Source: Leadbettera azotonutricia ZAS-9
GTDB taxonomy: Bacteria; Spirochaetota; Spirochaetia; Treponematales; Breznakiellaceae
Length of the DNA: 64,000 nt
Direction of reading: 5' to 3'
Assembly: GCF_000214355.1 (NCBI RefSeq)
Contig: NC_015577.1
Span: forward strand, 3,649,389 to 3,713,388
Below, piece after piece: positions 1 through 8,281 of the stretch; the stretch's first letter is position 1; the number at the start of each line of letters is the position of its first letter. The position numbers and the translations under genes are program-made. The notes beneath the pieces were generated by a model. It searched no databases and had not been told where the DNA came from. It saw only the letters and a list, made by a program, of their open reading frames with translations.

Positions 1-1
1 T

Positions 2-655
2 ACCAGCGATAAAGATCTTGTAATCATCCATTATAAAGATGACGCCACCGCTTTTAACGGTGAAAAAAAAGGCCAGATTGAAGACAAGGGCGTCATGAAC
101 AATAAAATCGCCTCGGGCCTTTTTGAGCTGCTCAAAAAATCAAAAATCCCCACCCACTTTGTTTCGCACTTAAACGACAGGGATATGCTCTGCAAGAAAG
201 TAAAGATCATTCCCCTGGAAGTAATCGTGCGCAATGTTGCCGCCGGTTCCATGGCAAAACGTCTGGGACTCAAAGAAGGAACCAAACTCAAGACCACAGT
301 TTTTGAACTTTCCTATAAGGACGATAGTTTGGGCGATCCTCTTATCAACGATTCTCATGCCGTTGCCATCGGGGCCTCAACCTTTGACGAAATCGAAAAA
401 ATAAAAAAAATCACCTTTAAGATAAACGATATCCTGTCCGCCTTCTTCCTCAAAAGAGGTATCAAGCTCATCGACTTTAAACTTGAATTTGGCAAAACCC
501 CCGATGGCAAAATAGTGTTGGCGGACGAAATCTCCCCCGACACCTGCCGCTTCTGGGACGCCAAAACCAACGAAAAACTCGACAAGGACAGGTTCCGCCG
601 GGATTTGGGTAACGTAAAGGAAGCTTACATTGAAATCCTCAACCGTATTGGATGA
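2..655 (+). CDS. purC: Phosphoribosylaminoimidazole-succinocarboxamide synthase (PurC), 5'-truncated by window edge
   Basis: SAICAR synthetase joins CAIR and aspartate with ATP in de novo purine synthesis. The frame is open from base 2, before the first ATG at 95, so the true start lies upstream of the window. Visible hallmarks are the early segment [13 protein letters not shown], the nucleotide/CAIR-binding stretch [17 protein letters not shown] and the C-terminal [12 protein letters not shown]. About 217 residues are seen, against about 235-240 for the bacterial family, so only the extreme N-terminus is missing. The 3' end overlaps the purF start by 26 bases, which implies translational coupling. 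Identification is from family motifs; I have little doubt. Confidence 0.95.
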   Translation, partial: TSDKDLVIIHYKDDATAFNGEKKGQIEDKGVMNNKIASGLFELLKKSKIPTHFVSHLNDRDMLCKKVKIIPLEVIVRNVAAGSMAKRLGLKEGTKLKTTVFELSYKDDSLGDPLINDSHAVAIGASTFDEIEKIKKITFKINDILSAFFLKRGIKLIDFKLEFGKTPDGKIVLADEISPDTCRFWDAKTNEKLDKDRFRRDLGNVKEAYIEILNRIG

Positions 656-2051
656 TATTATTACTGACGACAAGCTTCATGAAGAATGCGGGGTCTTCGG
701 CGTCTATCTCAACGACCCCAGCCGGGATGCAGCGTCCCTGGTCTACTACGGTCTCCTCTCCCTCCAACACCGGGGACAGGAGAGCGCCGGCATAGCCGCA
801 ACCAAAGACAAGGCCATAGAATACCGCAAGGGCATGGGCCTTGTAAGCGATGTCTTTACGCCTGAAATTCTCGAACAGATAAAGGGGTCGTCTGCGGTAG
901 GTCATGTACGTTACTCCACCATGGGTTCCAGCACTATTGATAACGCCCAGCCTTTTGTGAGCCGCTTCAAGCTCGGTTCCATTGCAGTAGCCCACAACGG
1001 TACTCTCACCAATGCCAACGTGGTGCGGGAACTTCTTGAGGACGCAGGCATAGGTTTTACTTCCTCAAGCGACAGCGAAGTAATCGTCAACCTCATTGCC
1101 AAAAATTATAAAAAAGGCCTTGAGCGGGCTTTAACCGACACCATACAGTTCATCAAAGGTTCTTACGCCCTGGCTGTGCTCACCGACGAAGTCCTTGTAG
1201 GTGCGAGAGACCCCAACGGCATACGGCCCCTCTGCCTGGGCCAGCTCGACGGCGGATGGATACTCGCAAGCGAGTCCTGCGCAATTGACGCTATAGGCGG
1301 CAAATTTGTCCGCGACATCGAACCCGGCGAAGTGGTGATCATAGGCAAAGATCAGGTACTCACCTTCTCGTTCAGCGAAAAAACCCGCCGGGCGGTCTGC
1401 TCCTTTGAATATGTTTACTTTGCCCGCCCCGACAGCATCATCGACAAGGTTGATGTTTACGGCGCACGCATAAGAGCCGGAGAAATCCTCGGCAGGGAAT
1501 CTGCGGTCGCGGCGGATTTAGTCATAGGCGTCCCCGATTCCGGCATACCCGCCGCCATAGGCTACGGCAGGGCCACCAAAACACCCTACGGCCTGGGCAT
1601 TGTTAAAAGCAAATATGTGGGCCGTACCTTCATCTCCCCCAATCAAATCCAGCGGGAAAAAGCAGTGTCCGTAAAACACAATGTCATTGCCAGTGAAGTC
1701 AAAGACAAGCGTGTGGTGATCATAGACGATTCCATAGTGCGGGGCACCACAAGCCGCCGTCTGGTAGCAATATTGAAAGGCGCAGGCGCAAAAGAAGTGC
1801 ATATCCGCGTATGTTCCCCGCCGGTGCGCTGTCCCTGTTATTTTGGCATCGACACCCCCCACCGCAAGGACCTCATCAGCAACGGCAACAGCGTCAGTGA
1901 ACTCTGCCGTTCCCTGGGCGCCGACAGCCTTGCCTTTATTTCCGTCGAGGGCCTCCTCGAAGCCCTGGACGGCCAGGGCGGCTATTGCCTCGGCTGCTTC
2001 ACCGGCGAATACCCCATTCCGGTTCCAGGCGAAGCGGGAGACGGGTGCTGA
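630..2051 (+). CDS. purF: Amidophosphoribosyltransferase (PurF), Fe-S type
   Basis: First committed step of purine synthesis: PRPP plus glutamine gives phosphoribosylamine. The glutaminase domain comes first; its nucleophile is the Cys of [10 protein letters not shown], preceded by a short propeptide as in Bacillus-type enzymes. The phosphoribosyltransferase domain carries the PRPP loop [16 protein letters not shown]. Cysteines in RCPCYFGID and [11 protein letters not shown] fit the [4Fe-4S]-containing class. Length of 473 residues is normal. The start at 630 is a TTG inside purC; a second TTG at 648 would also keep the catalytic Cys, so the exact start is uncertain. The mature N-terminus would be the Cys in any case. 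Confidence 0.95.
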   Translation: MKSSTVLDDIITDDKLHEECGVFGVYLNDPSRDAASLVYYGLLSLQHRGQESAGIAATKDKAIEYRKGMGLVSDVFTPEILEQIKGSSAVGHVRYSTMGSSTIDNAQPFVSRFKLGSIAVAHNGTLTNANVVRELLEDAGIGFTSSSDSEVIVNLIAKNYKKGLERALTDTIQFIKGSYALAVLTDEVLVGARDPNGIRPLCLGQLDGGWILASESCAIDAIGGKFVRDIEPGEVVIIGKDQVLTFSFSEKTRRAVCSFEYVYFARPDSIIDKVDVYGARIRAGEILGRESAVAADLVIGVPDSGIPAAIGYGRATKTPYGLGIVKSKYVGRTFISPNQIQREKAVSVKHNVIASEVKDKRVVIIDDSIVRGTTSRRLVAILKGAGAKEVHIRVCSPPVRCPCYFGIDTPHRKDLISNGNSVSELCRSLGADSLAFISVEGLLEALDGQGGYCLGCFTGEYPIPVPGEAGDGC

Positions 2052-2056
2052 TAGAT

Positions 2057-4219
2057 ATGTTCAAGAAAGCCAGAAATGCAATTATCCGGATGGTATTCTC
2101 CAATGAGATACCGATAAACGCACGAATGTTCAACGTAGCCATGCTTCTTGGCATCGTGAGCAGCGTTGTAGGTTTTATATCAACAGTTTTGCAGGCCTCC
2201 TCGCTCATCTCCATGGTGGCCACCTTTTCCCTGGTAGTCGGCACATGTCTGATGCTGTTCCTTGTAAACAAAACGCAAAAGTACAAATTTGCAGGACTGG
2301 TGGTGGTGTTTCTTATTTGCGATGTCTTCTTCCCCCTTAATTTTTTCTCCGGCGGGGGGATCCGCAGCGGCATGCTGGCATATTTTCTTTTGGGCACGGC
2401 TGTTATTGCCTGCGTGCTGAACGGTAAAGAATTCTATTTTATGATTTCCCTTTATATTGTTGTCTGCACTGCCTGTTTTTTAATCCAGTATACCGGCTTG
2501 CTGCCTGTAGCGCCGATTATGTCGGAAACTATGTTATATACTGACATTGTGGTGTCCTTTGTTGCTTCCAGCCTTGCCTTCTGCTTGCTTATCAAATACC
2601 AGACCCAAATATACATAAAAGCCCAGCAAGATGCAGAAATCGCATCCAAGTCCAAGTCGGAATTTCTTGCGAACATGAGCCACGAAATACGCACACCGAT
2701 GAACGCCATTATCGGTATGACTTCCATCGGCAAGTCCGCTACCGACATTGACAGAAAAGATTACGCTTTTGGCAAAATCGAAAATGCATCCACCCATCTG
2801 CTCGGTATTATCAATGACATATTGGATATGTCAAAAATCGAGGCCAACAAGCTAGAGCTATCCTACGCTGAATTTGATTTTGAAAAAATGCTGCAAAAAG
2901 TGGTCAATGTCATCAACTTTCGGGTGGAGGAGAAACATCAAAATTTCACCATCCGCATCGACAAGAATATCCCGCAGAACCTGATCGGCGACGATCAACG
3001 GATAGCACAGGTTATCACAAACCTGCTCTCCAACTCGGTCAAATTCACACCCGAAGAAGGCAGCATCCATCTCGACGCACACCTTGTGAAGGAAGAAGGC
3101 AGTCCCCCGGATCTGCCCGGCGTCTGTACCATACAGGTCGAGGTGACAGACACAGGCATCGGTATAAACAAGGAACAGCAGTCGCGGCTGTTCAGTTCCT
3201 TCCAGCAGGCCGAGAGCAGTACCTCCCGCAAATTCGGCGGAACAGGGCTTGGCCTTGCCATCTCGAAGCGCATAGTTGAGATGATGGGCGGATCAATCTG
3301 GATTGAATCAGAGCCGGGTAAAGGTTCCACTTTTGCCTTCACCGTACAGACCAAGCGGGGCGATTCAAAACCTGCGAGCCTCCTGCGGCCGGGCGTTAAC
3401 TGGAAGAATATCCGCATCCTCGCGGTGGACGATGCGCCTGAAATCCGGGAATACTTCGGCGATATTGCGAGCCGGCTCGGCATCACATGGGACATTGCTG
3501 CCAGCGGCGAAGATGCCTGTGCATTGGTAAAGCAGAACGGCCCCTATGACATTTATTTTGTAGACTGGAAAATGCCCGGAATGGACGGAATAGAATTTTC
3601 TCGCCGTATACAAGAACAGAAGGAAGAGAATCATTCCGTCATTATCATGATTTCCGCAGCAGAATGGGTATCGATTGAAGGCGAGGCAAAGGCCGCCGGG
3701 GTGGACAAATTCCTGCCCAAGCCTCTGTTCCTCTCCTCTATCACAGATTACATCAACGAATGTCTCGGCGCCGGTAATACCCTTTCGGAGCAGGATTCAG
3801 GTGATGCAGAGCACTTTAAAGCTTATCACGTGCTGTTGGCTGAAGATGTGGAAATTAACAGGGAAATTGTCCTTGCCCTGCTGGAACCCACGGAACTGCA
3901 AATCGACTCCGCGGAAAACGGCGCCGAAGCGCTGCGAATGTTCACCGAAACACCAGACCGCTACGACATGATTTTCATGGACGTGCAAATGCCGGAGATG
4001 GACGGTTATGAAGCCACGCGCCGCATCCGCGCCCTGGATATTCCCCGTGCAAAAAAAATCCCCATAATCGCTATGACGGCGAATGTTTTCCGTGAGGATA
4101 TTGAAAACTGCCTTGCCGCAGGCATGAACGACCACGTGGGCAAGCCACTGGATTTTAAAGAGGTGCTGGAAAAACTGCGCCAATACCTGGCGAAAGAGCC
4201 TGAATACAGTCTGAAGTAA
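2057..4219 (+). CDS. Membrane hybrid sensor histidine kinase with two receiver domains
   Basis: The N-terminal about 180 residues form a multi-pass membrane sensor (about six hydrophobic segments) without a recognised ligand domain. A HisKA domain follows ([19 protein letters not shown], phospho-His about residue 209), then a HATPase with N-box [13 protein letters not shown]1 DTGIGI and G2 [10 protein letters not shown]. Two receivers follow, with phospho-acceptors about Asp503 ([10 protein letters not shown]) and Asp642 ([10 protein letters not shown]). There is no HPt domain, so a separate phosphotransfer protein or output is expected elsewhere. The frame is open further upstream inside purF, but the ATG at 2057 just after the purF stop is the natural start (720 aa); GTG at 2045 is an alternative. 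The stimulus cannot be told from the sequence. Confidence 0.9.
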   Translation: MFKKARNAIIRMVFSNEIPINARMFNVAMLLGIVSSVVGFISTVLQASSLISMVATFSLVVGTCLMLFLVNKTQKYKFAGLVVVFLICDVFFPLNFFSGGGIRSGMLAYFLLGTAVIACVLNGKEFYFMISLYIVVCTACFLIQYTGLLPVAPIMSETMLYTDIVVSFVASSLAFCLLIKYQTQIYIKAQQDAEIASKSKSEFLANMSHEIRTPMNAIIGMTSIGKSATDIDRKDYAFGKIENASTHLLGIINDILDMSKIEANKLELSYAEFDFEKMLQKVVNVINFRVEEKHQNFTIRIDKNIPQNLIGDDQRIAQVITNLLSNSVKFTPEEGSIHLDAHLVKEEGSPPDLPGVCTIQVEVTDTGIGINKEQQSRLFSSFQQAESSTSRKFGGTGLGLAISKRIVEMMGGSIWIESEPGKGSTFAFTVQTKRGDSKPASLLRPGVNWKNIRILAVDDAPEIREYFGDIASRLGITWDIAASGEDACALVKQNGPYDIYFVDWKMPGMDGIEFSRRIQEQKEENHSVIIMISAAEWVSIEGEAKAAGVDKFLPKPLFLSSITDYINECLGAGNTLSEQDSGDAEHFKAYHVLLAEDVEINREIVLALLEPTELQIDSAENGAEALRMFTETPDRYDMIFMDVQMPEMDGYEATRRIRALDIPRAKKIPIIAMTANVFREDIENCLAAGMNDHVGKPLDFKEVLEKLRQYLAKEPEYSLK

Positions 4220-4277
4220 AGAACGATTTCAATTTGCAGTCATTTCTTTATTATTTTTTTGTAACCATTCAACCCTC

Positions 4278-4439
4278 TAAGGCAACAATTCCGACGAACT
4301 CCGGTAGCTTATCATCAAACAGTAAGTTCAATGCATCTGCGGCAGAAAACAGTATGCTTGGCACAGGTAGATAAATAACTTCAGATACGACAAAATATTT
4401 TTGCTCCTTCCTATGAACGAAAACATCCGGAGATCTTCT
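4278..4439 (-). pseudogene. Unrecognised coding remnant downstream of the IS66 fragment
   Basis: On the minus strand an open stretch of about 53 codons reads like real protein (RRSPDVFVHRKEQKYF, then VPSILFSAADALNLLFDDKL, ending GIVALEG and a stop). It has no start codon of its own and is preceded, after four codons, by a TAA in the same frame that ends the IS66-like fragment. I do not recognise the family. It looks like the 3' end of a gene broken by a rearrangement with the IS fragment. Confidence 0.3.
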
Positions 4440-4451
4440 GCTGTACTTTTA

Positions 4452-4745
4452 CCATGCGCAAATCCCTGCCACCAGAAAATCTATCATCGGCTCTGCCCAC
4501 TTTTGTCCTTCCTCCTAGGCCAAAGTCAGTTCCCGTATATGATGGCCATTGCATAAACCGTGTACTCTGTTTTTATAACTGTAATAGGCTTTCCAATGGT
4601 CATGTATCATGATTGCTTCTTTTCCCCGTTTCTCAGGCGGATAGTACCGGGTATATAAATTGCTTGACGCACTATGCAGCCATACCCATTTCGAGGCGAT
4701 GTTTATTTCGGTCTCATCATGTAAACTACGGTCGAAATGACCCAA
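4452..4745 (-). pseudogene. IS66-family transposase (TnpC) remnant
   Basis: The minus-strand frame contains the IS66 catalytic-core signatures in order: an ADET-like HDETEINIASKWVWLHSAS, then PEKRGKEA, HDHWKAYYSY, and LCNGHHIRELTLA. About a dozen residues normally lying between KRGKEA and HDHW are missing. An in-frame amber codon follows RELTLA, after which the same frame continues with IS66-like EEGQKWAEPMIDFL before a TAA. N-terminal and C-terminal parts are absent. This is a dead fragment of a roughly 500-residue transposase, lying directly beside the IS21-type remnant. Confidence 0.75.
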
Positions 4746-4758
4746 CAGTCCGGTCCAT

Positions 4759-5299
4759 GTGATCCACGAGCACGGAAAAAGATGATCCAGGTCTCCGGGA
4801 TGAGATCCACCCCGGAGACCATTTTAAATCGCGAATTATTAAATGACACTCTTGCGTTTACGCATAGATTTTTCTCCCCGGATATTGACGGTATAAGAAT
4901 TATGAACTGTCCGGTCGAGAATAGCGTCAGCAATGGGAACAGAGCCAATCTTTCCATGCCAGCCGCCTGGTTCTACCTGGCTTGTGAATATGGTGGAATT
5001 ATTGGAACAGCGGGACTCAACTACTTCAAGAAGGTCCCGGCTTTCAGTTTCAGAAAGGGGGGTCAACAGCCATTTGTCCAGAATGAGCAGGTCGTTTTTT
5101 TTATAAACCTGTATTATTTTGGGAAACACCCCTTCGCCCCGCGCAACGGCAAGGTCATCCAGCAATTCAGGCAAGCGGATGTGCTTCACGGAATAGAAAC
5201 TACGTCCTATGGACGCAGGTCATATTTTAGGATGGTCGTTTTTGCTTGCGGATCACTCTCCGTATAGGTGGATCATTTTTGGCCGGACTGCTGGATCAC
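4759..5299 (-). mobile_element. IS21-family deletion derivative bounded by imperfect inverted repeats
   Basis: Bases 4759-4789, read on the minus strand, and bases 5269-5299, read on the plus strand, are imperfect inverted copies. Both begin TGGATCAT, share an internal CCG and end TGGATCAC; 24 of 31 positions match by eye. Between them lies only a broken istB. No istA is present. Extra GGATCAC-like copies inside each end resemble the multiple terminal repeats known for IS21 elements. I infer an internally deleted, non-autonomous copy of about 541 bp. Confidence 0.6.
4839..5219 (-). pseudogene. istB: IstB-like ATP-binding protein (IS21 helper) remnant
   Basis: The minus-strand frame matches the middle and C-terminal part of IstB: HIRLPELLDDLAVARGEG, the Walker B-like NDLLILDKWLLTPLSETE, SRCSNNSTIFTSQ, GWHGKIGS, ADAILDRTVHNSY and a terminal GEKSMRKRK. 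The Walker A region and everything before SIGRSFYSVKH are missing; an in-frame TGA sits at 5220-5222. In the usual LDEWG-type motif the acidic Glu is replaced by Lys (LDKW), another sign of decay. Family length is about 250 residues; about 126 remain. Confidence 0.75.
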
Positions 5300-5512
5300 T
5301 TACACCGGACCGGCAGGTCAGCCATCGCTCAAATCCTTCAAGCAACCTAGATGCTTCCTCTTTGAAATTACATCGAACCTATGATTTACTACTTCTGGTG
5401 CTGACCGGCTGATGCAGCTGACTTTCAAAATGCTCACTTACCCGCTCGCAGGGGATAAGCTGGTGTACAGACATATAGACCCCATGGGCCTTTACGCTAT
5501 TCCCATATTGAG

Positions 5513-5653
5513 CTACCTAGGCAATTCCCTCAGGAAACGGAGCTGTCCATTCCCCCATGGCCGTCTTGGATCTTCTATCTCCCCTACCTTCTCTTTCAAT
5601 AACCCTATATCCATGTTCCTCTCCAATGGATATATCGGCCCTTCTATCAGTGC
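5513..5653 (-). pseudogene. Possible transposase N-terminal remnant (ISAs1-like)
   Basis: A minus-strand stretch reads LERNMDIGLLKEKVGEIEDP followed by RRPWGNGQLRFLRELPR and a TAG. The LLxxxxxIxDPR pattern near a putative start resembles N-termini of ISAs1/H-repeat transposases, but the match is short and stops abruptly. Together with the IS66 and IS21 debris next door it suggests a third broken element. Bases 5300-5512 show nothing else I can name. Confidence 0.22.
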
Positions 5654-5678
5654 TTAAAAGTAAAGACAGGAGCCCTGG

Positions 5679-6701
5679 CTAGGTGCCTCCATTCCGTTCT
5701 GCCGTTGATCCCCGTATAATAAGCTGAGGTCGAAGTAATATTTTTTCGTTTATATCATCAGGCTGGTTTATCTTATGGAGGATTACTTCACAGGCCTTCT
5801 GGCACATTTGACGTACAGGCTGCTGAACAGTGGTCAGAGTAGTTTCCAGCAGGGAAGCATAGAGCAAATCGTCATATCCTGCTACGGATATACTGTCCGG
5901 AACCTGTAGGTTATTTTCCTTTAAATGTTTAAGTACCCCCATAGCCATGATATCGTTCATGGCCAGAATAGCGTCGGGGCAGCCTTTTGCCAGTATTTTA
6001 TTAGTTGAATCATACCCGCCGTCATAGGTAGGTTCACTTATCACAATCCAATCCTGGGAAAAATGGATACCTGCTTCCCGGTATGCATTCAGATAACCCT
6101 CAACACGGAGATTGGAAACAGGCATAGATCTGTTAGCTACAATATATACGATCTTTTTATGTCCTGTCCTAAGAAGATATTTAGTAAGCTGATAAGAACC
6201 TTCACTCAGATCGGTCATAACACAGGGAGCAGGTACATTGACATAATAGGTAGTTATAAAACAAAAAGGGATATTTCTGTTTTTTAGATTCTGCAGATGA
6301 ACAGTACTGGAAATATGCTTATGGGAAGGCACTATAATAACCCCATCCACCTGCATTTCTATAAACTTATTGATAACCTGCTGTTCTTTGGTTGTGCTAC
6401 CCTTGGTTATACCCAGCATAATATCGTAATTATCTTTTGCGAGTTCTTCCTGAATAAAGTCAATAATAACACCAAAAAAGGGATTGGTGATATCGGTAAT
6501 ACTAAGTCCGATAACGTAGGTTTGTTTGCTGTTCAGCAGGCGGGCGTACTTATTAGGAAGATAGCCCAATTCCTTGGCAGCAGCCAGTACCTTTTCTTTA
6601 GTCTGCTTATTAACGATTGTCTTGCCGTTAAGGGCCATGGAGGCAGTACCAATGGAAACCTGGGCTGTTTTTGCCACATCTTTAATTGTAATTACCGGCA
6701 T
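5679..6701 (-). CDS. LacI-family transcriptional regulator of the adjacent sugar locus
   Basis: A 340-residue repressor-type protein. The N-terminal LacI HTH is clear: ITIKDVAKTAQVSIGTASMA with hinge-helix region NKYARLLNSKQ. The periplasmic-binding-like effector domain follows (VIGLSITDITNPFFGVII, the central DGVIIVPSHKH, and C-terminal PDSISVAGYDDLLYASLLE with TTVQQPVRQMCQKA). It is divergent from the epimerase/importer operon starting at 6986, so it very probably controls that operon and itself. Three TGAA-N4-TTCA sites lie in the intergenic region, one only 21 bases upstream of its ATG. The effector is presumably the imported disaccharide or its product, which cannot be named from sequence. 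Confidence 0.92.
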   Translation of the reverse strand: MPVITIKDVAKTAQVSIGTASMALNGKTIVNKQTKEKVLAAAKELGYLPNKYARLLNSKQTYVIGLSITDITNPFFGVIIDFIQEELAKDNYDIMLGITKGSTTKEQQVINKFIEMQVDGVIIVPSHKHISSTVHLQNLKNRNIPFCFITTYYVNVPAPCVMTDLSEGSYQLTKYLLRTGHKKIVYIVANRSMPVSNLRVEGYLNAYREAGIHFSQDWIVISEPTYDGGYDSTNKILAKGCPDAILAMNDIMAMGVLKHLKENNLQVPDSISVAGYDDLLYASLLETTLTTVQQPVRQMCQKACEVILHKINQPDDINEKILLRPQLIIRGSTAERNGGT

Positions 6702-6721
6702 AAATATTCCTGACTAAAATT

Positions 6722-6733
6722 TGAACCGATTCA
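6722..6733. promoter_or_regulatory. Candidate LacI-family operator 1 (autoregulatory position)
   Basis: TGAACCGATTCA, matching TGAA-N4-TTCA. It lies 21 bases upstream of the lacI-type start codon, so binding here would block that gene's own transcription or early elongation. Confidence 0.5.
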
Positions 6734-6828
6734 GCGACATATCTTTTCATTTTAACACTAATATATCACAGCCCGCTATAAAAAGTATCATAATTTGTCA
6801 TTTTTTTTCGAATTTTAAAAAATTCTTG

Positions 6829-6857
6829 TTGACAATATGAAACGTTTCAATTATAAT
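6829..6857 (+). promoter_or_regulatory. Sigma70-type promoter of the sugar operon
   Basis: Perfect consensus hexamers: TTGACA at 6829-6834 and TATAAT at 6852-6857 with a 17-base spacer. The spacer holds the palindromic operator at 6838-6849, so a bound repressor would occlude RNA polymerase. Confidence 0.85.
6838..6849. promoter_or_regulatory. Candidate LacI-family operator 2 (core, in promoter spacer)
   Basis: TGAAACGTTTCA, a perfect 12-bp palindrome with the central CpG typical of LacI/GalR operators. It sits between the -35 and -10 boxes of the operon promoter. Confidence 0.8.
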
Positions 6858-6877
6858 GGAATTAACAATAGGGTGTC

Positions 6878-6915
6878 AAGGAGGTTTTTTGGTAAAAACA
6901 GTCAAAAATGAATAA
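6878..6915 (+). other. Strong Shine-Dalgarno with a possible 8-codon leader peptide
   Basis: AAGGAGG at 6878-6884 is followed four bases later by TTG, which opens an 8-codon frame (MVKTVKNE) ending in TAA at 6913-6915. It is far too distant to serve the epimerase start at 6986. It may be a leader peptide, an upstream start lost by mutation, or chance. Confidence 0.25.
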
Positions 6916-6956
6916 TAAATGGCAAAAATAACCATATTATAGTAAATTTTATAATT

Positions 6957-6968
6957 TGAAACAATTCA
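6957..6968. promoter_or_regulatory. Candidate LacI-family operator 3 (5' untranslated region)
   Basis: TGAAACAATTCA, matching TGAA-N4-TTCA with an asymmetric centre. It lies 119 bases downstream of operator 2 and 18 bases before the epimerase start, a spacing compatible with loop formation or roadblock repression. Confidence 0.5.
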
Positions 6969-6985
6969 ATTGATGGGCGGAATAT

Positions 6986-8281
6986 ATGATGAACGGGAAA
7001 ATGACAGAGCCTTTGAGGCAGTTACGGAACGAAATGGCTCAAGTACTGCGGGATAAGATGATTCCCTTTTGGCTCAATCGCAGCATAGATACAGAATGGG
7101 GAGGGTACCTAACCTCAATTGACGAAAAAGGTATCGTTTCTCCCGATGAACCTAAATTTATAGTCACCCAAGCCCGTATGCTTTGGGGTTTTTCTGCATT
7201 GAGGAAATATGTGGACCCCAAAGACGCCGCCCGTATCGAAAACGCTGCGAGGCAGGGTTATCAATTTTTAATCAAAAATTTTTGGGACAAGGAATTCGGC
7301 GGATTCTTCTGGAGTACTACCAAGGCCGGAGTTTGTACCGACCCGGGAAAGCTAAGTTATGCTCAAAGTTTCGCTATATATGCCTTAAGTGAATATGCGC
7401 TACAGTTTGGAGACCCAGAAGCCAGGGAATATGCGGAAAAAACCTTTAATGCGATGCAAATTTACGCAGCTGATACCCTTTATGGCGGATATTATGAGAA
7501 TATGCAGATGGATTGGTCTTTGGCCGGAAACGGCATGTATGCAGGAGATCGAAAATCACTGGATATCCATATGCACCTTATGGAGTCCTTTACAACCCTG
7601 TATAAGGCAACTCAAAAGGAAATTCACCGCCGCAAACTGATTGAAGTAATCAATCTCATTCTGTTGCGCATGGCCGACAGGGAAAAGGGCTATGGATTTA
7701 ACCAGTTTGATATATCTTTTAAAAAAATCCCTGCAATAAATATTTACCGTACCTGGAATGCAGAACGTGAAACAAACGAACGTATTGACGAGCCCAAAGA
7801 CACAACTTCCTATGGGCATAATGTGGAGTTGAGCTGGCTCCTTGCCGTTGCTTATGATGCTCTTGGAACGAATCCCGGTAAAGATTCAGAAATTATGAGC
7901 CGGTTTCTGGATCATTCAATTAAATACGGCTATGACAACGAATATGGCGGCATATACCGGGATGGTATTGCTGACAGTCCTGCATTGGTCACAGATAAGG
8001 AATGGTGGCAAAATTTTGAGGCAATGACAGGTTACCTAAACGGATATTTCCGCTTTGGCAAGGAAGATTACCTTAAGCACTGTGAGAATACCTGGGAATT
8101 TATCAAAAAGCATTTCTTAATTGAACCCTTTGGAGAATCCAGGCAGCTCTTGGCAAGGAAGGGTGAATCGATCATCCCCACCATAGGAAATCCCTGGAAA
8201 GGAATTTATCATACAGGACGGGCATTGGCTGAATGTATCAGTATTGCTGAAAAAATTGAGAATGGAGGAAAAACATGGTAA
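6986..8281 (+). CDS. AGE-family epimerase (N-acylglucosamine / cello- or mannobiose 2-epimerase type)
   Basis: A 431-residue (alpha/alpha)6-barrel enzyme. Family signatures are WGGYLTSIDEKG near the N-terminus, QARMLWGFSALRKY, the catalytic-region TTSYGHNVELSWLL (His about residue 277) and the C-terminal NPWKGIYHTGRAL with a second conserved His near residue 409. AGE enzymes epimerise C2 of N-acetylglucosamine or of the reducing-end sugar of a beta-1,4 disaccharide. In a sugar-import operon a disaccharide epimerase is the more natural reading, but length and motifs do not decide. It is the first gene of the LacI-controlled operon and overlaps the next gene by 7 bases. Start ATG 6986 is the first of two adjacent ATGs. 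Confidence 0.85.
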   Translation: MMNGKMTEPLRQLRNEMAQVLRDKMIPFWLNRSIDTEWGGYLTSIDEKGIVSPDEPKFIVTQARMLWGFSALRKYVDPKDAARIENAARQGYQFLIKNFWDKEFGGFFWSTTKAGVCTDPGKLSYAQSFAIYALSEYALQFGDPEAREYAEKTFNAMQIYAADTLYGGYYENMQMDWSLAGNGMYAGDRKSLDIHMHLMESFTTLYKATQKEIHRRKLIEVINLILLRMADREKGYGFNQFDISFKKIPAINIYRTWNAERETNERIDEPKDTTSYGHNVELSWLLAVAYDALGTNPGKDSEIMSRFLDHSIKYGYDNEYGGIYRDGIADSPALVTDKEWWQNFEAMTGYLNGYFRFGKEDYLKHCENTWEFIKKHFLIEPFGESRQLLARKGESIIPTIGNPWKGIYHTGRALAECISIAEKIENGGKTW

